This document shows, piece by piece, positions 46,818 through 59,726 of a DNA stretch of 64,000 nucleotides. Position 1 is the stretch's first letter; each line of letters opens with the position of its first letter. Position numbers and translations under genes: made by a program. The notes beneath the pieces are model-generated. The model searched no databases. It worked only from the letters and a program-made list of their open reading frames with translations, and was not told where the DNA came from. Origin of the DNA: Diaporthe sp. PMI_573 (taxonomy: Eukaryota > Ascomycota > Sordariomycetes > Diaporthales > Diaporthaceae); contig JAJTUP010000016.1 of NCBI GenBank assembly GCA_021399435.1, positions 124,001 to 188,000 of the forward strand, written 5' to 3'.

Positions 46818-47573
46818 ATGCAAATCCTCCTCCTAGGTGCAACAGGCCGCACAGGCATCCAAGTCCTAAAAGAATCCCTAAACCGCAACCACAAAATAAC
46901 AGCCCTAGCCCGCAACCCAGAAACCCTCGAAACAAACCCATCCATTATCAACCACCCAAACCGTCCCACAAACCTGATCACAATCGCCGGGAGCCCCCTA
47001 AACAAATCCGACATATCCACCGCCCTGATAGCCGCTGCTTCCCGCCACGGACCAGTAGATGTCATCATCACAACCCTAAACCCACGGCGCGCATCCGACA
47101 GCCCCTTCGCCGCCGTGGACCCGACAGACTCCCCGCCTCGCATGATGGCAGACAGCATCGTCAGTGTCCTCGCAGCGCTGGATGAATACAGCAAGACCGC
47201 CAGCCACAAAACCCCAAAGATAATAGCCCTATCCGCCCTAGGCGCAGGCTCCTCAGCCCCGCAGACAAACTTCCTCTTCCGCTTGCTCTTCCGAAAGAGC
47301 AACATGGTCTTCACGTACGAGGACCACGACGCGGTGGAGGTGGAGCTGGTGCGACAACAAAAGGAGCGAGGACCGGATGGCGGGGCAGTGCCATACGTGC
47401 TTGTGCGGCCGACGCGGCTTGTCGAGGAGGGCGGCGCCGAGGCGAGGGTGTTTGAGGGGAAGGGCACCGTTGGGATGATGGAGACCATCTCGCGGGCCGC
47501 CGTGGCGAGGTTCCTGGTTGATGCTGCCGAGAAGCAAGAGTGGGATTGGAAGGCGCCTATTATTATTGGTTGA
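46818..47573 (+). CDS. NAD(P)-binding Rossmann-fold protein, NmrA/atypical SDR type (251 aa)
   Basis: Single exon. It starts MQILLLGATGRTGIQVLKES, the G-x-x-G-x-x-G nucleotide-binding loop of NAD(P)H-binding (PF13460-like) and NmrA proteins, followed by ALARNPETL. The central VDVIITTLNP and the strand IIALSALGAGSS fit strands 4-5 of the fold, and YVLVRPTRLVEEGG is typical of the family's late strand. Length is usual. Likely a cytosolic oxidoreductase or redox sensor. The first 150 codons prefer C and A at third positions (few G), the last 100 prefer G; see findings. Confidence 0.85.
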   Translation: MQILLLGATGRTGIQVLKESLNRNHKITALARNPETLETNPSIINHPNRPTNLITIAGSPLNKSDISTALIAAASRHGPVDVIITTLNPRRASDSPFAAVDPTDSPPRMMADSIVSVLAALDEYSKTASHKTPKIIALSALGAGSSAPQTNFLFRLLFRKSNMVFTYEDHDAVEVELVRQQKERGPDGGAVPYVLVRPTRLVEEGGAEARVFEGKGTVGMMETISRAAVARFLVDAAEKQEWDWKAPIIIG

Positions 47574-48641
47574 TTTGCCTTTTTTTTTTTTTTTGATCTT
47601 GATCTCATGCGATCGTTTTTCTCTCGCCGGATCCTGACAGTGCGTGGGTATGAATGGGATTTGCGGTGAGAATTGGCACAAATTAACGCGGGGCAGTTAT
47701 GATTGGGAAAGCAACGTCTTTTTCTCTTTCTTCTAGATGGTACATTGGAAACACGGTTCAAAAAGTGGGTATATAGAGTAATGATAAGGACAGACAGAGG
47801 TCTATAAACAAGCGTGGCAAAACAAAAACAACATGGATATCTAAAACTCTTCTTTCTCTTGCCGTAAAATCAAAAACACTAAAATGCATGCCCCTAAGTA
47901 TGCCCAGCCCAACCAGACCCGACCGGCCACCACCTTGGGGTGGGTATGAATCTTATTTTTGTGGGAAGGAAAACAGAATGATAGTCAAGAAGATGGAAGT
48001 AGAGAAGGGGAGAAGTGAAGAAAGTTTTCAAGTAGGGGTATCAAGTGAAGAAAAATCCGAGAAGTAAAAACGTGACCGAAGAAAAAGTATAAATGATCGA
48101 AAATGGTCCAAAGGCAGCCGTCGAGCTTATTACTCGCCAATTCTGGGCCGCAATACCGCATGGCATCCGACAGCGCCATCACACTCCTTGTGTGCATCAA
48201 GCAGCAGTCAGACCGGGCTCCGTCGGGAGTTCTTGATTTGGCCGTCCAATGCAAATGGCACAAGACCCCGTTCTAAGAGACTCAGTCTCAAAGACATGGG
48301 ATTCAGCCATGGTCAACCAGACTTTGTTGTCCAAAGTTGCGACAATCGACCTGGTTTTCTTTGGATAGGAGTCGTACGGTGCGCCTTTGCACGTCAATTC
48401 GTGAGTGTGTGATGTAGCATCGCTCGTGATTCCGGCCCGTTCACTGCGGGATATCAGCTTTTCCCCTCGTGTTTTGGTTTGCCTCGCGTTGCTATGATGT
48501 AACACCAGCCTCGCAACCACGGCAAAGGCGGTCCTTCTCTTGGTCGCAGATTATAATCGAGTCCACTCCAACACCGCCAGCACCAACGCATCGTATTCTT
48601 TTTTTTTTCTCCTCCAAATATTGACGAGTTCGAGAGTTCGT
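47574..48641. other. Intergenic between convergent genes
   Basis: No gene is seen. Contains a T-run after the reductase stop and another near 48600 (about 10 T each). Presumed 3' UTRs. Confidence 0.4.
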
Positions 48642-51443
48642 CTAGTTCAGACCGACAGGGACAGTGGCGAGGTCCCACTGGTCCATGTCCCAGTAGGATA
48701 AGTCGTCAAAGAACTGCAGAGTAACCAGCCAGGTCAGCAAAACCAGCCTTCATTATGCAGCAGCCACACCACAGGAGGAACTCAGCATGGAAGCAACACT
48801 CACAGTGGTAGGGCTATACCCCTTCCCCCCACCACCACCAGGCCCATACGCGCCCCCATCAAGCATTCCTGCGCCGCCTCCACCGGCACTGTTGGACCCC
48901 CCGCTCCCGGGTGGCCCAGACAGGCTAGCAATAGCCTCAGGGCTTGCATTGAGCGCCGCAGACCCGGCGTCCACGATGCGAGCCACGCCGTTCGCAATAC
49001 GTCGCGCCCGCTCGTCCGCCGTCCCGCCAACCACGGAACCCAGCACCACCGCGAGCACCACCGTGTCCTTGAGCAGGTCACATGCTGGGTCGTCCTTGAC
49101 CATGGCCGCGAAGTTGTCTAGCGTATTCTGCACTGCGCGCGTCATCCCCTGCGTCGACCACACCATGTGGTTGTCCAGTGCGTTGTTGAAGGTGATGCCA
49201 CCGCCGCTGATTCCGTCGCGCGCGTGTGCGTGTGCGTCTGGGCTCGGGAGCTGGCCGTTGATCGTGGCTGTGGGTGAGGTAGTCGCGCTATGTGGGTTGC
49301 GGGCTTGTTGATGTTGTTGGCTGGAGAAATGCTGTTGCTGCTGGAGCGCCTGCTGCTGCTGCTGCTCCTCGCTGGCCAGCTTGATGAAGTAGCAGACGCT
49401 GAAGGCGGCCTGCATGATGTCGTGCTTGAGGACTACGTGATACATGTGGCTGACGTCGCCAAAGCCTGGGGTGCGCGGGTCCAGTTCGTCCATGTAGGTC
49501 AGCATGGTCATAGAGGACTTGAGGTAGCCGGTGGTGATGTGGGCAGGACACTCGACAGTGCTGAGCGCGAAAGGCCGGTACAGCGCCAGCAACGGCCGGC
49601 GCACGTGCATGTCCAGCAGGGCGCGCATGCGCCAGTCGTTGAACTTGGCCCGCGGGTCCAGCGTCTGGTTGCGCCGCGGGAACAAGTGGTTGACATCGTC
49701 CAGCAGCTGCTCCAACTTGGTGCCGCAATCGAGCACCTCGTGGAAGTCGCGAATGGTATCAAGGCGGTTAATAATGGTCGACACGCGGATGCGGTGGGCC
49801 AGCGTTCGGGAGGCGTACGCCTGCAGCTGCGTATTGGTGTACTCGTCGATAGGCCGAGATTGCGGGAGAGTCTTCATATCCGGGAAGATGTCGGTGTCGT
49901 CGAGGTTGCTCGGTGGTCTGCACGTGTACTCGCCCTCGCGCACGGCCCCGGGCAAATTGCAGGCCAGCGCGAGGTGTACGTCCATGTCGACAATGGTGTA
50001 CCACAGTCGCCGGCGCAGCTCGGCATAGAAGGGCCTTATCTGCGGGAACTCGTCCGGGTCGCGATGCAGGCCCATGGTCATGGCCATCCGCACGATGAAG
50101 CCCAGCTGGGCCCACGACTCCTGGTTGCGTGACAGCATCATGCGCGACGCGTGCAGGTGCAGCACCTCGCATTGCAGTGTGTCCATGTCCACCAGCTGCT
50201 TGCCCCGGAGCCCATCGAGCCACGCTCTGGTCAGGGCGCATGCTGTTGGCGCGTTGATGCCGTCGGCACGATCTCGACTGAGGCCCCTCGTTTCCGTCTC
50301 GAACCGCGCACCCAGCGACAGCATACACATCAGGCGAGGGAGGAAGCCGTCTGACACGCCCGCCTGAGCCCAGAATGCCTCGTATTCCGCCTTGAAGGAC
50401 GGCACATGGACAATGCGGTAGATGCCCTCCGACATGGATATGTACGCGTCCAGCAGCCTGTCGCAGGTCGCCCTTCCCGGCAGTATGTCGGCCATCCTCT
50501 TCTGCACCGGCAGCATCGAGTCCGTAAAGACTGAGATGGGCGCCAGCGCCCGCTTGTTCTCCTCCTGCAGGGCGCGGTGTACGTTGTGCAGCTGCTCGAA
50601 CAGCATCCTGATGTCGCCACCCCTCGACTTGCTGAAGATGAACTCTCTGGCCTCGTCGAACAGGTTCAGGAGTACCCTCGTGCTGTTCTGGCCGAAAAAT
50701 CGGGTCCGCAGGTTGCCCTTGACGCTCAGGCTCCGGATCGTGGTCGGCGACCCCATCACCGCGGCATAAGCTGCATAGGGGTTCCGTGGCTGGCCCCATT
50801 CCGGTGCATGCGCGGCTCCTCCGGCGGTGGAGGCGGGGCTTGAACTGAACACGAACTTTTCCAGACGCTCCAGACGGGTGCCGAATTGTTCAAGCATCGA
50901 CCCTGGCATGCCACGAGGCTGCTGCTCGCCAACTCCCCCCAGCCCCGCCACCGCTCCAGGCCCCAGCCCCAGCCCCATGGGCCCCGGGCCTGCCTGCAGC
51001 TGTGGTGATGGTGCATCCAGTGGATATGGTGGGGCGGGTCGGTACTGGCGCTTGGCGGGCCTGGGAGAGGCCTCGACGTCGGAGCCCTCGGACCCTGGGC
51101 CAACTTCATGCTCGTTTGCGTACTTGCAGACGCGATTGGACTTTTGGCACTGCGAGCAGGGGCAGGTCCGATCGCAGCGCAGCTTGCGCTGGCGGCATGA
51201 GTTGCAGCTCTTGACAGGCCGGGGTCGTTTGACTGCCTTGCCCGCCGACCCAGGGCCGTCAAAGACCATGGTGGTCATGTTGGACGCCATGTTGGCGACG
51301 GGCGCTGGGCGTTCTGTTATCTGGACCGGGAAGGCCGGGGCGCTGGCTGCCGTTGTCGAGGTGGGAGTGGTGGTAGAGGCGGAGCCGGATCCATTGTCGT
51401 GGACCTGGACCTGGACTCCAGGTATTGGTGTTGCCATGCTCAT
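48642..51443 (-). CDS. Zn2Cys6 transcription factor with Fungal_trans domain (903 aa)
   Basis: Exon 1 48804-51443 and a short last exon 48642-48713 are joined by a 90-nt intron (GTGAGT, CTGCAG). The last exon encodes FFDDLSYWDMDQWDL and a short tail; without it the frame would run into intron sequence. The zinc cluster near residue 80 is CNSCRQRKLRC, DRTCPCSQC and NRVC (C-x2-C-x6-C-x5-C-x2-C-x6-C). A helical segment LEQFGTRLERLEKFVF follows, then the Fungal_trans core (LLDAYISMSEGIYRIVHVPS, LGFIVRMAMTMGLHRDP, LRRRLWYTIVDMDVHLAL). Low-complexity poly-Gln (about residues 690-710) and a Gly-rich tail are present. Nuclear regulator; targets unknown. A 7.9 kb region upstream is gene-free. Confidence 0.92.
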
Positions 51444-52192
51444 GTGTGGCGAGGGAGCATCAAGCCCGCGGGGGGGGATGCGAATTGGGACGCTGAACTG
51501 GGCCCGGGATCATGCGCGTCGGGCGCCGATGCCAACTGACGGGGGCGGGACTGGTGCGAGCCCGAGCTGCGCTTGTGTGTGACGGACAGGCTTCGTTTGT
51601 CTGGCCTCAGCGTAGCCTCAATTGGCGCCAAGTTTCGGTCGGCCGAAACTCCGGCTGGTGGGCTCTTGAGGGTGATCCGAGATTAAAAGCTAACAGCAGC
51701 AGATATGTGAAAGCCAGTTCACCGAAGCGATGGAGAGACTGGAGTCCGGGAGAGGTGGGCGCCAAGAAGTACAATCCCGAAGGTGTGCAGTCAATGCAGT
51801 GCAAAGGACTATGCAGTGCAAGTGTAATGCGGTACGGCGACAGTGCAGGCCGATGCACAACAAGGCGCAGGAATGTTATGCCTCAAACGGTCGATGACGG
51901 ATGTCGTGCCCGAGTCTTCGAGTCTTACACCATGCGACAACAATGCAGGGTAACGCAAGACACGACAACTCGACGGCTGAGTGGTGAGAGCTGATGATGG
52001 TCTCCTAGCGCAGGATGGTATCATGTACGAGTACGAGAGAGTGATGGTATATGTGGTTGCCGTCGTGGTCGCGGACGTAGTAGAGGTTGCACGTGGATGA
52101 GGTATATGTTCGTGTTGGCGTGGGCATATATGGAGGTTGGGAAGACAGAGAGGGGAATGGAGGGCGAGGATGAAGATATCTCTGACAGGTGA

Positions 52193-52212
52193 TGTGTGTG
52201 TGTGTGTGTGTG
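52193..52212. repeat. (TG)10 microsatellite
   Basis: Perfect dinucleotide run. Confidence 0.9.
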
Positions 52213-52801
52213 AGTGCGTTTGTACACTGGCAGGAGATGTGCGTGGGATAATAATATGATGGGTATCTGATGCTCTCCCGCCTCTGGGTCTGGCGCTGCC
52301 GTCTGGGGCTTTGGCTTGGCGCTGGTGCCGGCTCTGGGCCCTGGGTGCCGGGTCTGGCCCTGGGGTGCGTCTGGCGCTGTGTGACAGTATGCGTGTGTGC
52401 CCTGTCTGCCCCAGCTCGGCTCCGAGAGGTCAAGCAAGGGAGGCGTGGGAGGCTAAAAAAAGGGCAGTGGTGCGTGATACTGTGGTAGGCGAACGGAGAA
52501 AGCCGTCTCGAACCAAGCAGGCGTGCAGGGCGTGCAGCTCTGTTGCAGGCCCGTTGAGCGCCTAGCCCCGGCGGGGACGTTTAAATCAGCACGTAATCTC
52601 TTGTGCGCCGCGTGGGTGTTGTGCGCGCGCCGATCATGCTTGGATGGAGAAATTGTGCTGTGGAGGTTATGATGATTTGACGCCCGCGCAGGCTGTCGAA
52701 GGCCAGCTGTGGTTGGAGATTGGACAAGCACAGGGGAGATGAGATGGAGGTGCGAGTGTCGAGTCGAACAAGATGAGACGATGAGACTTTGCGCCCGCCC
52801 T

Positions 52802-53051
52802 TGGGACTGGGACTGGGACTGGGACGAGACTGGACTGGACTGGGAATCGAGGTACTGTGGGCCTGGTCGAAGGACTGAGGATTGAGGCCTCAATGGCCCA
52901 GAGTCAGTCAGTCCGATTCGAGCCAGCAGAGAAGCAAAAAAAAAAAAAAAAAAAAGCCCTGGGCTGGATGGATCAGCCGGTCCTGGCAACCCGTTCCCCG
53001 GTCGTGTGGTGTGTGTCGTGTTGTGCCGAGTCGAGTCGAGTCGAGTCGAGC
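52802..53051. repeat. Cluster of simple repeats
   Basis: GGGACT hexamers (52802-52830), GGACT pentamers (to 52847), a 20-A run (52936-52955) and a GTCGA pentamer array (53026-53051). Confidence 0.8.
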
Positions 53052-56000
53052 TGGGCCAGTGCTGCACGCAAGGTGTGTGTCTTAACAGTACACAAGTTTA
53101 CTGCCCTGCCCCGTCCGTCTGTGTGTACCTAGGGGATATGGCCCGTGGAATGGAGGAGTGATTTTGAGTGCTGATCCCTTCTGCGATGGCTGGTCGAGTG
53201 GCCATCAAGCTTCTGCAGGTCCCAGCATTGGATTGGTGTGGGCCGTGCTCTTGCTGGTTTGGGTGTGTGAGGAGATGGATGCCAGGATGCCCGCTTCGAG
53301 TCCCTGTTCCTGCCGCTTCCGAGTTGGTGCTGGTGCTGTGCTCTGTTTGGATGCTCTAGCCGGGAAAGTGCGCGTGCGAGTACTGAGTGCGTGTGGGAGT
53401 CCGCGAGTGAGAGGAAGGCACACGTTCGCAGCTGTTTCCAAAACGTCGGGCTCCACATCTGCAGTCCAGCCCAGGCTTGTTCCGAAGAGGGCAGTCAAGT
53501 CAGTCGGTCAGTCTGTCTTGTGTCTTCTGCCTGTCTTCTGCCCGTCTGTTGACCTGTCTGGATGTCTGCTTGGCCAGGTGCCTTTCTCCTCAGTTGTGGT
53601 CTCTTCTCTTTCTCTCCGTTATTGCTCGTCCCTCCTCTCTACCTCTCCTTGTTTGTTTGGTTTTTCCTTATTTTCCTTGTTCTTCGTTATTCCCTTCTTT
53701 TCCTCACCTACACATCAATGGAACGTCGTCGTGGTCGCCCTCCCGTTACAGTAGTCCAGCTCGAGCCCACAGTTCAAGTGTCCGTCCTTGGCCCCATAAA
53801 AGTTCTCTCTCGGTGCAACGCTGGACGGGCCGGGATTACGATTTATCTGGGGCCCTGGACTTTTAACTGCCTCTGACTCGCCTTGGCGCGCCGCCCTCGA
53901 GCCCGGAAATCTCCTGCGTTCTGGCCGATAATCTGATAATTATTACCAGGTGCCTTCCAATGCCTGCCAACCACATGGCTAGTCTGAACCTGCGGGAATA
54001 TTTCCCTCGTCTCCTCTGGGCCCCAGTTGCAGCAAGACAGCCTTGGAACACCCCGAGCTATCTCCACCATGATGAAACCACGCTGTAATTATCAAAATCG
54101 GGCTGTCCTTAGTTGCATTGAGGGCGCACACAGCATGAACATGAATCTGAACCTGAACCTGGAAAGGCCTGGACAGGCTGGACGAAGAGGGCTGACTGAC
54201 GGACAGAGCATGAGGTAATCTCATGGCGTCGCTCTCGGCTGCAAAGGCCTGCAGCTGTCCATCTCCGACCATCTCCATCCCCACAAGCACACTCGAAGCA
54301 CCATCAAGCACGTTCCCACCGTTCGCCCCATCTCGCATCGCCTGGTTGAATCAAGCAATTCTGGCAATTCCCGCCCTTTCCCTGAGCGAACTCAACTCAG
54401 CTCAGCACGCAAGGCCACGCCGGGACATGCCCACTCTGACCCGTGCTTGCCGCCGAATGCGTGTGTCCCACTTGCTCACCCACTCACCCACTCACTCATC
54501 TTCCGGCTGCAAGTGATGGGGAGTTGGGGGCTGTACGGAGTAGTCTGACGTGCTTAACAACTCGGGGTTTTTTTTTGGTTTTTTTTACTCATCGCTTACC
54601 ACGCAGGCATTCGACCCTCAGCTACAGGATGATAACATCACTGGTCCTGCAGTTGGGGATACCTGGATACTCAAGCTACGGCCCCACGTTGTATCGAGTC
54701 GTTCATGGCAGAGTAGTAGGGCCAATAAGCATAATGCACGCGATCCTCCACCCAAAACACGCTGACTGACGTTACATCCAGTGCCCTCCCCTCCCTTTCG
54801 GCGCTTCGATCCTTCTTGCTCATGTAAGCGGGGGGACATGAGGAAAATCTGGTTTCCCCAACTCCCACATACCAGACCACTGTGCTCAGGTGGCCAGGTG
54901 GCTTGGTAGCTTCTACGGAGTACTACTTCCAATGTGTGCCACAGCAGTTGCGCACTAGGCTAGACCACATCGAAACACCATCCCACCCAGACCCCAGAAT
55001 ACCACGCTGCCCAGGAACAAGGCCCAACGGAGCTCGAAGCTTGGGGGCTCGGGAGGTCGTGCGTCGTTCAGGTTCTGCGGCCACGGAGCCGGCCACCCCC
55101 TCTCAATCAAGTGCAGCCCAGCCCGCTGCATGCAGGGACTGGTCCTGTCCCGTCCTGTCCCGCACCCGTGCAGGCGGCCGCCTAAAATGGTCAAACGTCG
55201 CAGCGTGCCCCTGAAAGGCGTGCCTGCTTTTTTCTCGAACCCGCCCTCTCTTTCCGGCCCGAATGATCAGCGTCGCTCGCACGGCCGAGATGGGGGATTG
55301 GGGGGTCACAAGAAAATTGACCCAAGTCATGCCTGACACTGACAGGCTGGGAACGACTGGACGACAGCAGCAGCAGCAGGACAGGGCAGGTTGAAGCGGG
55401 GTGATCCGCCCGTCCGTGATCAGCAGTGAAATGCTGGGACCCAAAATCAGGATTTCCCGTCGTAGGACATAGGCCTCCGGGCGCGGCATTTCTCCAATGG
55501 CTGGCTCCTCCGGCCGTGGGCAGCCCAGGCCCCACGCGTGAGATGGGGCTTCGGCTCGGGTGTCATGTCATGTTTTGCTTTTTTGTGATGTTGCTTCTGC
55601 TGGGCTGGCTTGCTTCTTGCCCGAGCTTCTTCTGCCCTGTTGCTGGAATCGAATCAAACACACACACTACTGTACCAACAATAACCCACGGACCAACCAG
55701 TCAGTGTGGTATCCTATCCGCCGCCACCCGCGACGCCACCAATAGGTAAACAAGAGATGCAGGGTAGCAGGCACATCTTAGAATCTTAGATGGCATCGCC
55801 ATCACACAGAAGCGCCAGATTCACCCCAGATATGCTTAAAACCAGGTTGTACCGGCCTCTCGGTTCGGCTGTCGCTGTTCCGTCCATGGCCTTCCCGGAT
55901 GGGAATACGTGCCCGCCCCCGTCCAGTCCCGTTTCGCAACAATCTGGGCGGCAGTAGTTAGTTGATTTGCCCTTGCCCTGCCCTCGGCCGAACCTCGAGC

Positions 56001-59000
56001 TGTATCGGCCGCCAGCTTATTTCCCCGTGGCAAACAGAAAGTGTCGACCTGCTTTGCTGTGTTACTGTTACATACCTCAATGTAGCCGCGGCCACGGCCC
56101 CATCCCCAAGAGCTGCAGCGTAACCGAAAGTTCACAGTGTCGATCAAATCATCCGACGGGAGGTCCAGGCTAGTCCTAAGCGATGCAACACACACCTTTC
56201 CAAATCTCCAAGATGCGGGCCATGTGTCGCCCCCGAGAAAAAGACGGACGCTAAATTACTGTTGCATCACTTCGCATCAGCCTAGTAGGAGCACGACACG
56301 ACACGACATTCGGAGAGGGGCGGAAGTGTCCCGCCCGCCCCAGTGGACTGGACCCCTAATACGCAACCCCAACCTGCCAGCGCCGGCTGCATACCACCAC
56401 ATGGTCGTCGGAGCGAGTCTGCTATAGTCTACAGTATTCGTCAAACAATCGCCACCGCGTTCCCGCGCATGCATACTCGGGGAAAAGAAACAGCGACATA
56501 GTGTAAATTCCCTCTATAGTATTTCATAGCCTAAAAAATCTTTATGAAACATATAACACTAACTAGCCACGCCACCTAAATGCCCCCGAACCGCCGACGG
56601 ACCAGCGGACAAAACTGCGGCACCTCTCCACGGCACCTCTGTCTCCTCTCTTAGTCACCTCACCTCTGGCTGTTGTTTTCTTCGCCCCCCATCAGTTATT
56701 CCAATCGATAGGCCCCGTAAACAACACGCCCGGACCAATCGCCATTTCCCTCAAACTCATCAAACACACAGACCTCGAGACCCATCCACACATCTCATCT
56801 CAACTCGCCAACCTGCCCCTGTCCTTACCAAGATAACCGCATATTACCAAATCTTGCCCATGCCCTGGCCGGCCCTCCCCCCCATCCTTCCCTCATTCCG
56901 TAGCGCCCGTATAAAACGTCCCGGATCACGTGTGGCCCAAGTTCCCACATCCAATCACCCCCGAACCCAGAGCACCGGCCCAAAACAGAAACCCATGGGC
57001 CATTCCAGCCAGGCGCTTAGATTTTCGACTGGGGGTGTTGGTTGGGATGGGACGATGGGAAGGGGCGAGGATGTGGACGTGTGTGTGTGACGCTGGTGCA
57101 TGGGTTCACCAAATGAACGATGGCACCCAAACCTGACCAGGGGACCAGAACCAGGACGTCTCCTCCACTTCCGCTTCCACTTCCACGTCCACTTCCCCAG
57201 CAGGCCCGGCCGTGAATGGTGTTCACCGGACCCAGCCGGTCGGCTCAAGCGAAAAGGGCCACAGCAGGAATCTCGAATAATTCTCCTTGCGCGCATCTCT
57301 GTACCCCCCTCCCCACCTGGATGGATATCCCATCCCACCTGGGCACGCGCACTTACACAGTACACACGTGCTGCGTGGGGCCATCAAATCACAACCGGGC
57401 CCGGGCTGGACTGGACCCACTCGTAGGCCTCCCTCCCAAGAACCAACGAACAAAACACCCCGGGAAGGAGGACGACGACGACGACGAGGCAGAGAGAGAG
57501 GTAGCGATGCAGATCACGAGAGAGCGCGCGCAGAATGTCGGATACGGGGCTGATACCGTTCCGTGGTAGTGGCAGCGGTGGTAAGTCAGTGGAGCCCCCA
57601 GGAATCGGGGCGGAAAGGGAACGACATGCGAACGAACGTTCTGCACGGGGCACCCGGGATGATCTCGCGGAGGGATTGAGATCATCGGTCCCGAGATATT
57701 ACGACAAGAGGCCACTGACCACCAGCCCAGGCACGCAAAACAGATCAACACAAACACGCAATACAGAGATAGAGAGATCGGTGGGTAAGATTTGGATAGG
57801 TAAGTACAGTACGTAGACAAGGGTAGGCAAGGTAGGTACCTAGGTAGGCAAAGGTAGGTGGTCCGCGCGCAGAGATCATAACCTACATGCTCCACCCAAA
57901 CTTACTCAACGTCCACACCTGGTGGTGGTTGATAATATTACTATCGTATAATAACCAACCTAGTCGCCCATCGCCTCAGCTTTGCGCCCGCCCGCCCTCG
58001 CTTGCTGGTCTACTCAACAAGTCTTAGTCCGCTCGACTGGGAACGGGAGAGCCGCAACGTTCGACCCGCCGCGGGGGATGTGATCCCCTTCCCGCTCGCC
58101 CTCGACGAGCATCCACTTTCCTGGTCCTCCCCGGCGGAGGCGAACCAGGAGAAAGCTGTCTTCCTCTCGAGTTGAAAGCTCCCCTCCCCCCTTTCTCGGA
58201 GGGGGGGATGATTCGCTGCCCCGGGACCCCGGGGCCGGTGTGGACGGGCGCCGAGGATGGATGGATGGAGAGGGGGCGGTGATGCCGGGTCCGGTTTTTG
58301 ATTGCCCTTCCTAAACGTTGGCTCCGTGCGCCTTACTTTCCTACAATCTCTCTCTTTCTCTCTGTGTGTGGGTGCGTCTCTTCGCGTCTGTCGATCACCC
58401 GTCACGATGGCTCTCGGGTCTCCTCGGGATCAACATCACCACCATCAATCAGCCTCAGGAGATAGCTAGCCCGAGATGATGGCGCGTCAAGTTGGTTTTA
58501 CGTCTACGTGCCTCGCCACCCATACCCGGTGGTTAGTTCTGAAGCCGATTCGAGCGCATACCTACGTCTCGTCATTAGATCACCGGACATCTCACACATC
58601 TCCATGGGAAACAACATCGGTTTTCATGCGGCCGGGGGTATAAGGCAGTGGGGGAAGTCGTCCCGGCCGAGAGAAAGAGGGTGCGTAGAACCAAATTCGC
58701 CACCGGGCGGGCTGGAGACATCGTAGGCTGCAGGTACGGAGGAAGCTAGCTGCATACATCTTGCGGCACATGGGATCGGAGCGAGGCATGCCACCGGCCA
58801 CTGGGTTGGCGCGATGCATGGCCCCCGGGAACATCACCTCGTACATGTCCTCACATACCTCGGCCGAGGTACTCCGAGCCACTGCGGTGTGCACAACAAA
58901 CAGGTCGCTGACGATGTTGCGCGACGTTACGTCTCGGTCGGCGGCAGCTTTCTCCTGCACATGTTAGAGGTCTACTGCGCGCAAGGGTCGGCAACCGGTT

Positions 59001-59302
59001 GTCGCGTTCAGGGATGGCTTCCAGTCGTGCCGTCGTCGTCGTAAGGCCCGTCCCCGTAGAGCCAGCAGAAAACGAACAAGCCCCGGTCCGCGCGCGCATC
59101 GAACATCCACACATCAACACACTCGCATAGGTATTGGCCCCCAGTAGGGACACCGAGAAGGGAAGTAACCAGGTGATGATATTATCAAGCTCTGTGTCTT
59201 GCTCTCTCTTCCGCTGCTCTCAGCTTCTTCTCATCGACCCGTAGAACCCTATCGATGTTCCCAAACCCATTATCCACCGGCCACGCGAGACAGTCACTCT
59301 CC

Positions 59303-59726
59303 TCAAGCAGCAGCAGCGACCTCGACGCTCTGCGACACGCCGTCGGCCTCGCCCGTGTTGACCTTCTTGCCCGTCTTGGAGATGGTCTGCAGCACCTTCT
59401 CGTAGGGCAGGTCCTCCTGGGCGACGACGGTGGCGGTCTGGTTCTCGAGGGAGACCTCGTACGACTCGACGCCTGTTGGGTGAGGATATGCGTTAGCAAT
59501 GTTTCCTAGCCCCTTCTTTTCGGTTTCTTGTCCATCCCGTGCTCTGCTTTCTGATGCAGCGGACGGGGGGGGGGGGTGGAGAGAGTCGAGCTGGCTGGGC
59601 TGGGCTGGGCTGGGCTGGGGCAGGGACAGGCTTACCGTCGAGCTTCTTGAGGACCCTGTCGATGGCGCCGGAGCAGCCGGAGCAGCTCATGCTGACGTTG
59701 AACTTGTAGGTGTGTGTGACGGCCAT
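59303..59726 (-). CDS. ATX1: ATX1-type copper metallochaperone (86 aa)
   Basis: Exon 1 59636-59726 and exon 2 59303-59472 are joined by a 163-nt GT-AG intron (GTAAGC; CTAAC branch; CAACAG). Exon 1 encodes THTYKFNVSMSCSGCSGAID, with the MxCxxC Cu(I) site (MSCSGC), then RVLKKLDG; exon 2 gives VESYEVSLENQTATVVAQ, EDLPYEKVLQTISKTGKKV and a short acidic/Ala tail. This beta-alpha-beta-beta-alpha-beta heavy-metal-associated fold delivers Cu(I) to the Golgi P-type ATPase Ccc2. The Lys near the second helix end (TGKKV) is the usual Atx1 feature. Length is normal, apart from a slightly longer tail than yeast Atx1. Confidence 0.95.
59590..59620. repeat. CTGGG pentamer array inside the ATX1 intron
   Basis: CTGGG/CTGGC is repeated about six times on the plus strand, next to a G-run at 59565-59576. 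It explains the unusually long intron. Confidence 0.8.

Larger units (their letters stand above)
51444..59302. other. 7.9 kb gene-free region upstream of the large Zn2Cys6 gene
   Basis: No convincing gene on either strand: the open frames are short, GC-biased and without motifs or splice logic. It is rich in simple sequence, including a (TG)10 run at 52193-52212, 20 A at 52936-52955, a TCGAG pentamer array at 53026-53051, TGGGAC/TGGACT repeats at 52802-52847, polypyrimidine tracts at 53580-53720, and GGTA/TACC palindromic repeats at 57830-57862. It probably contains a long 5' leader and control region of the regulator and possibly non-coding RNA; none can be delimited here. Confidence 0.5.

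Noticed and set aside
46712..47761. 349-codon minus-strand frame with poly-Val
   Set aside because: It is antisense to the NAD(P)-binding gene and includes translated (CAC)n repeat; no family motif.
49290..50799. 280-codon plus and 343-codon minus alternative frames
   Set aside because: Shadows of the 903-aa Zn2Cys6 gene caused by high third-position GC.
58406..58466. Short His-rich ORF (MALGSPRDQ...)
   Set aside because: Nineteen codons with no supporting context; probably chance within the long gene-free region.
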